The notes under the pieces are model-generated. The model was given only the letters and a program-made list of their open reading frames with translations. It was not told the origin of the DNA and ran no database searches. Positions 6,596-7,248 of a stretch of DNA of 7,248 bases are shown here, in pieces (the stretch's first letter is position 1; each line of letters opens with the position of its first letter). This DNA is from Verrucomicrobiota bacterium (GTDB taxonomy: Bacteria > Verrucomicrobiota > Verrucomicrobiia > Limisphaerales > UBA1100): assembly GCA_028872685.1 (NCBI GenBank), contig JAPKEI010000135.1:1-7248 (forward strand), in the 5' to 3' direction. The translations under genes were made by a program, and so were the position numbers.

Positions 6596-6703
6596 TTACT
6601 TGTCCTTGGATTCTTTCTTTTTGCCCTTTTGGGCAGCCTTCAATTCCTTGAGCTTGCCCTGCTGTTCGCCGGTGAGGAGTTCATCAAGTAGCGCTTTGGT
6701 TCG
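6596..6703 (-). pseudogene. C-terminal gene remnant with lysine-rich tail
   Basis: An open stretch of 35 codons reads RTKA, LLDELLTGEQQGKLKEL, KAAQKGKKKESKDK and ends at TAA 6596-6598. It has no ATG or GTG. The only TTG is in the middle, and an in-frame TGA (6704-6706) precedes it directly. The amphipathic helix with L-T-x-E-Q-x-x-K-L-K-E-L, followed by a strongly basic tail, looks like the C-terminus of a small exported PVC protein with 'LTxEQ' helices. The codon pattern looks protein-like. The N-terminal part is absent; the preceding bases belong to the DUF1585 gene, whose stop is 2 nt upstream of that TGA. The simplest reading is a deletion or recombination that removed the 5' part of a gene. 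A chance open frame is possible given its length. The parent family is not identified. Confidence 0.45.
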
Positions 6704-6708
6704 TCAGA

Positions 6709-7248
6709 TCAGTTTGATTGAAGAAAACTATCGCTCAGGATCACTTCGCGGATAAGGGACTTGAGTTTGAAATTCTCCTTCTCTGTTCGGTTGACGATGG
6801 CGTCGATGGTCAGGGTATCCGCAGGGCTAAGTTCCTTAGCCAGGGCGAAGCGTAGCAGATGGGCAGAAAATGCCTTTGCAAAACGTCTATTCTCCTTGGC
6901 CAGTGATTCTTTGAATCGGACAATATCATTGAATTCGTATTTTCGTAACAACTTGCCGCTGGCGTCAACGTCACGACCATTCTCGTATTTGTCACGCCAC
7001 CGTCCGGTGATATCAAAGTTTTCAAGGGCGAACCCCAGTGGGTCCAGCTTGGAATGGCAGCCGGCACAATCCGGGTTTTTCCTGTGCTCGGCAAACTTCT
7101 CGCGGATCGTCTGATTTTTCGGCCCACTATCCTCATTTAGGGGAGGGATATCGTTTGGTGGTGGAGGAGGCGGATCATTAAGGATCACCTCGATAATCCA
7201 TGCGCCTCGAGCGATGGGATGGGTGCGCTTGGGTCCCGCGGTCATGCT
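6709..7248 (-). CDS. DUF1588/DUF1585 domain protein, C-terminal part (partial, PVC cytochrome-like)
   Basis: This is the 3' portion of a gene running off the right edge; about 179 codons are visible and the frame is open to the edge. The visible start (PKRTHPIARGAWIIEVILNDP, then a run of six Pro) matches the beginning of DUF1588, where TRTSPVKRGKWVLE-like sequence precedes a proline stretch. Counting from the Met at 7245, CAGCH (60-64) is followed by DPLGFALENFD and GRWR, the DUF1588 core with a potential haem c site. DUF1585 follows (about 108-175: SLAKENRRFAKAFSAHLLRFALAKELS to IREVILSDSFLQSN). These domains normally end long secreted proteins that also carry PSCyt/DUF1587 and DUF1592. Such proteins are abundant in Planctomycetota and Verrucomicrobiota, often near DUF1552 genes, and their role is unknown. 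The C-terminus looks complete. The Met at 7245 is internal, not a start. Confidence 0.9.
   Translation of the reverse strand, partial: SMTAGPKRTHPIARGAWIIEVILNDPPPPPPNDIPPLNEDSGPKNQTIREKFAEHRKNPDCAGCHSKLDPLGFALENFDITGRWRDKYENGRDVDASGKLLRKYEFNDIVRFKESLAKENRRFAKAFSAHLLRFALAKELSPADTLTIDAIVNRTEKENFKLKSLIREVILSDSFLQSN

Noticed and set aside
6623..6634. GCCC-TTTT-GGGC inverted repeat beside a T-rich run, considered as a terminator
   Set aside because: The stem is only 4 bp. On the minus strand, where the genes run, it is followed by A residues rather than T. It lies inside the remnant's lysine codons.
6704..6711. Programmed frameshift or stop read-through joining the DUF1585 protein to the lysine-rich tail
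   Set aside because: Two separate stops (TGA 6709-6711 and TGA 6704-6706) in different frames lie between them, no slippery heptamer is visible, and the DUF1585 C-terminus already has its usual end.
7152..7172. G-rich run (proline codons on the minus strand) considered as a repeat or G-quadruplex element
   Set aside because: It encodes the proline stretch that normally occurs in DUF1588 proteins, and the runs are mostly GG, so protein coding explains it.

Overview
This window most likely comes from a bacterium of the PVC group (Verrucomicrobiota or Planctomycetota). The evidence is two protein types strongly expanded there: a DUF1588/DUF1585 protein with a CxxCH motif, and a long secreted protein joining a 'membrane-bound dehydrogenase'-type beta-propeller to a C-terminal haem-binding CxxCH domain. 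Shine-Dalgarno signals are weak or absent before most genes, which also fits these phyla. No RNA gene, CRISPR array or insertion sequence was seen.

Layout, right to left, because nearly everything is on the minus strand. (1) 6709-7248 is the 3' part of a DUF1592-family-type gene (DUF1588 then DUF1585) that enters from the right edge. (2) 6596-6703 is a 35-codon open stretch without a start codon. It reads like the lysine-rich C-terminus of another protein and abuts the DUF1585 stop, so it is probably a gene remnant. (3) 3957-6509 is the propeller/HEAT-like/cytochrome c protein. (4) 2962-3954, 1444-2958 and 113-1447 are a complete ribose-type ABC importer: substrate-binding lipoprotein, double-domain ATPase and permease. 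(5) 1-116, on the plus strand, is the C-terminal end of a PhzF-like protein that converges on the permease gene.

The four genes from 6509 to 113 look like one operon. The gaps are 2 nt (haem protein to binding protein) and 3 nt (binding protein to ATPase), followed by a 4-nt ATGA overlap (ATPase to permease). The binding lipoprotein would capture a sugar-like ligand outside the cytoplasmic membrane, the permease would carry it across, and the ATPase would power transport. The co-transcribed haem/propeller protein is also exported, so it may oxidise the same carbohydrate or a precursor in the periplasm. That coupling is inferred from gene order. No sugar kinase, isomerase or regulator lies in the window, so the substrate is unknown.

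Points most worth a second look are the roughly 115-residue extracytoplasmic insert in the permease, which resembles part of a type I periplasmic binding protein lobe; the operon linking a haem dehydrogenase-like protein to a sugar importer; the gene remnant; and the convergent stop codons sharing one CTAG.
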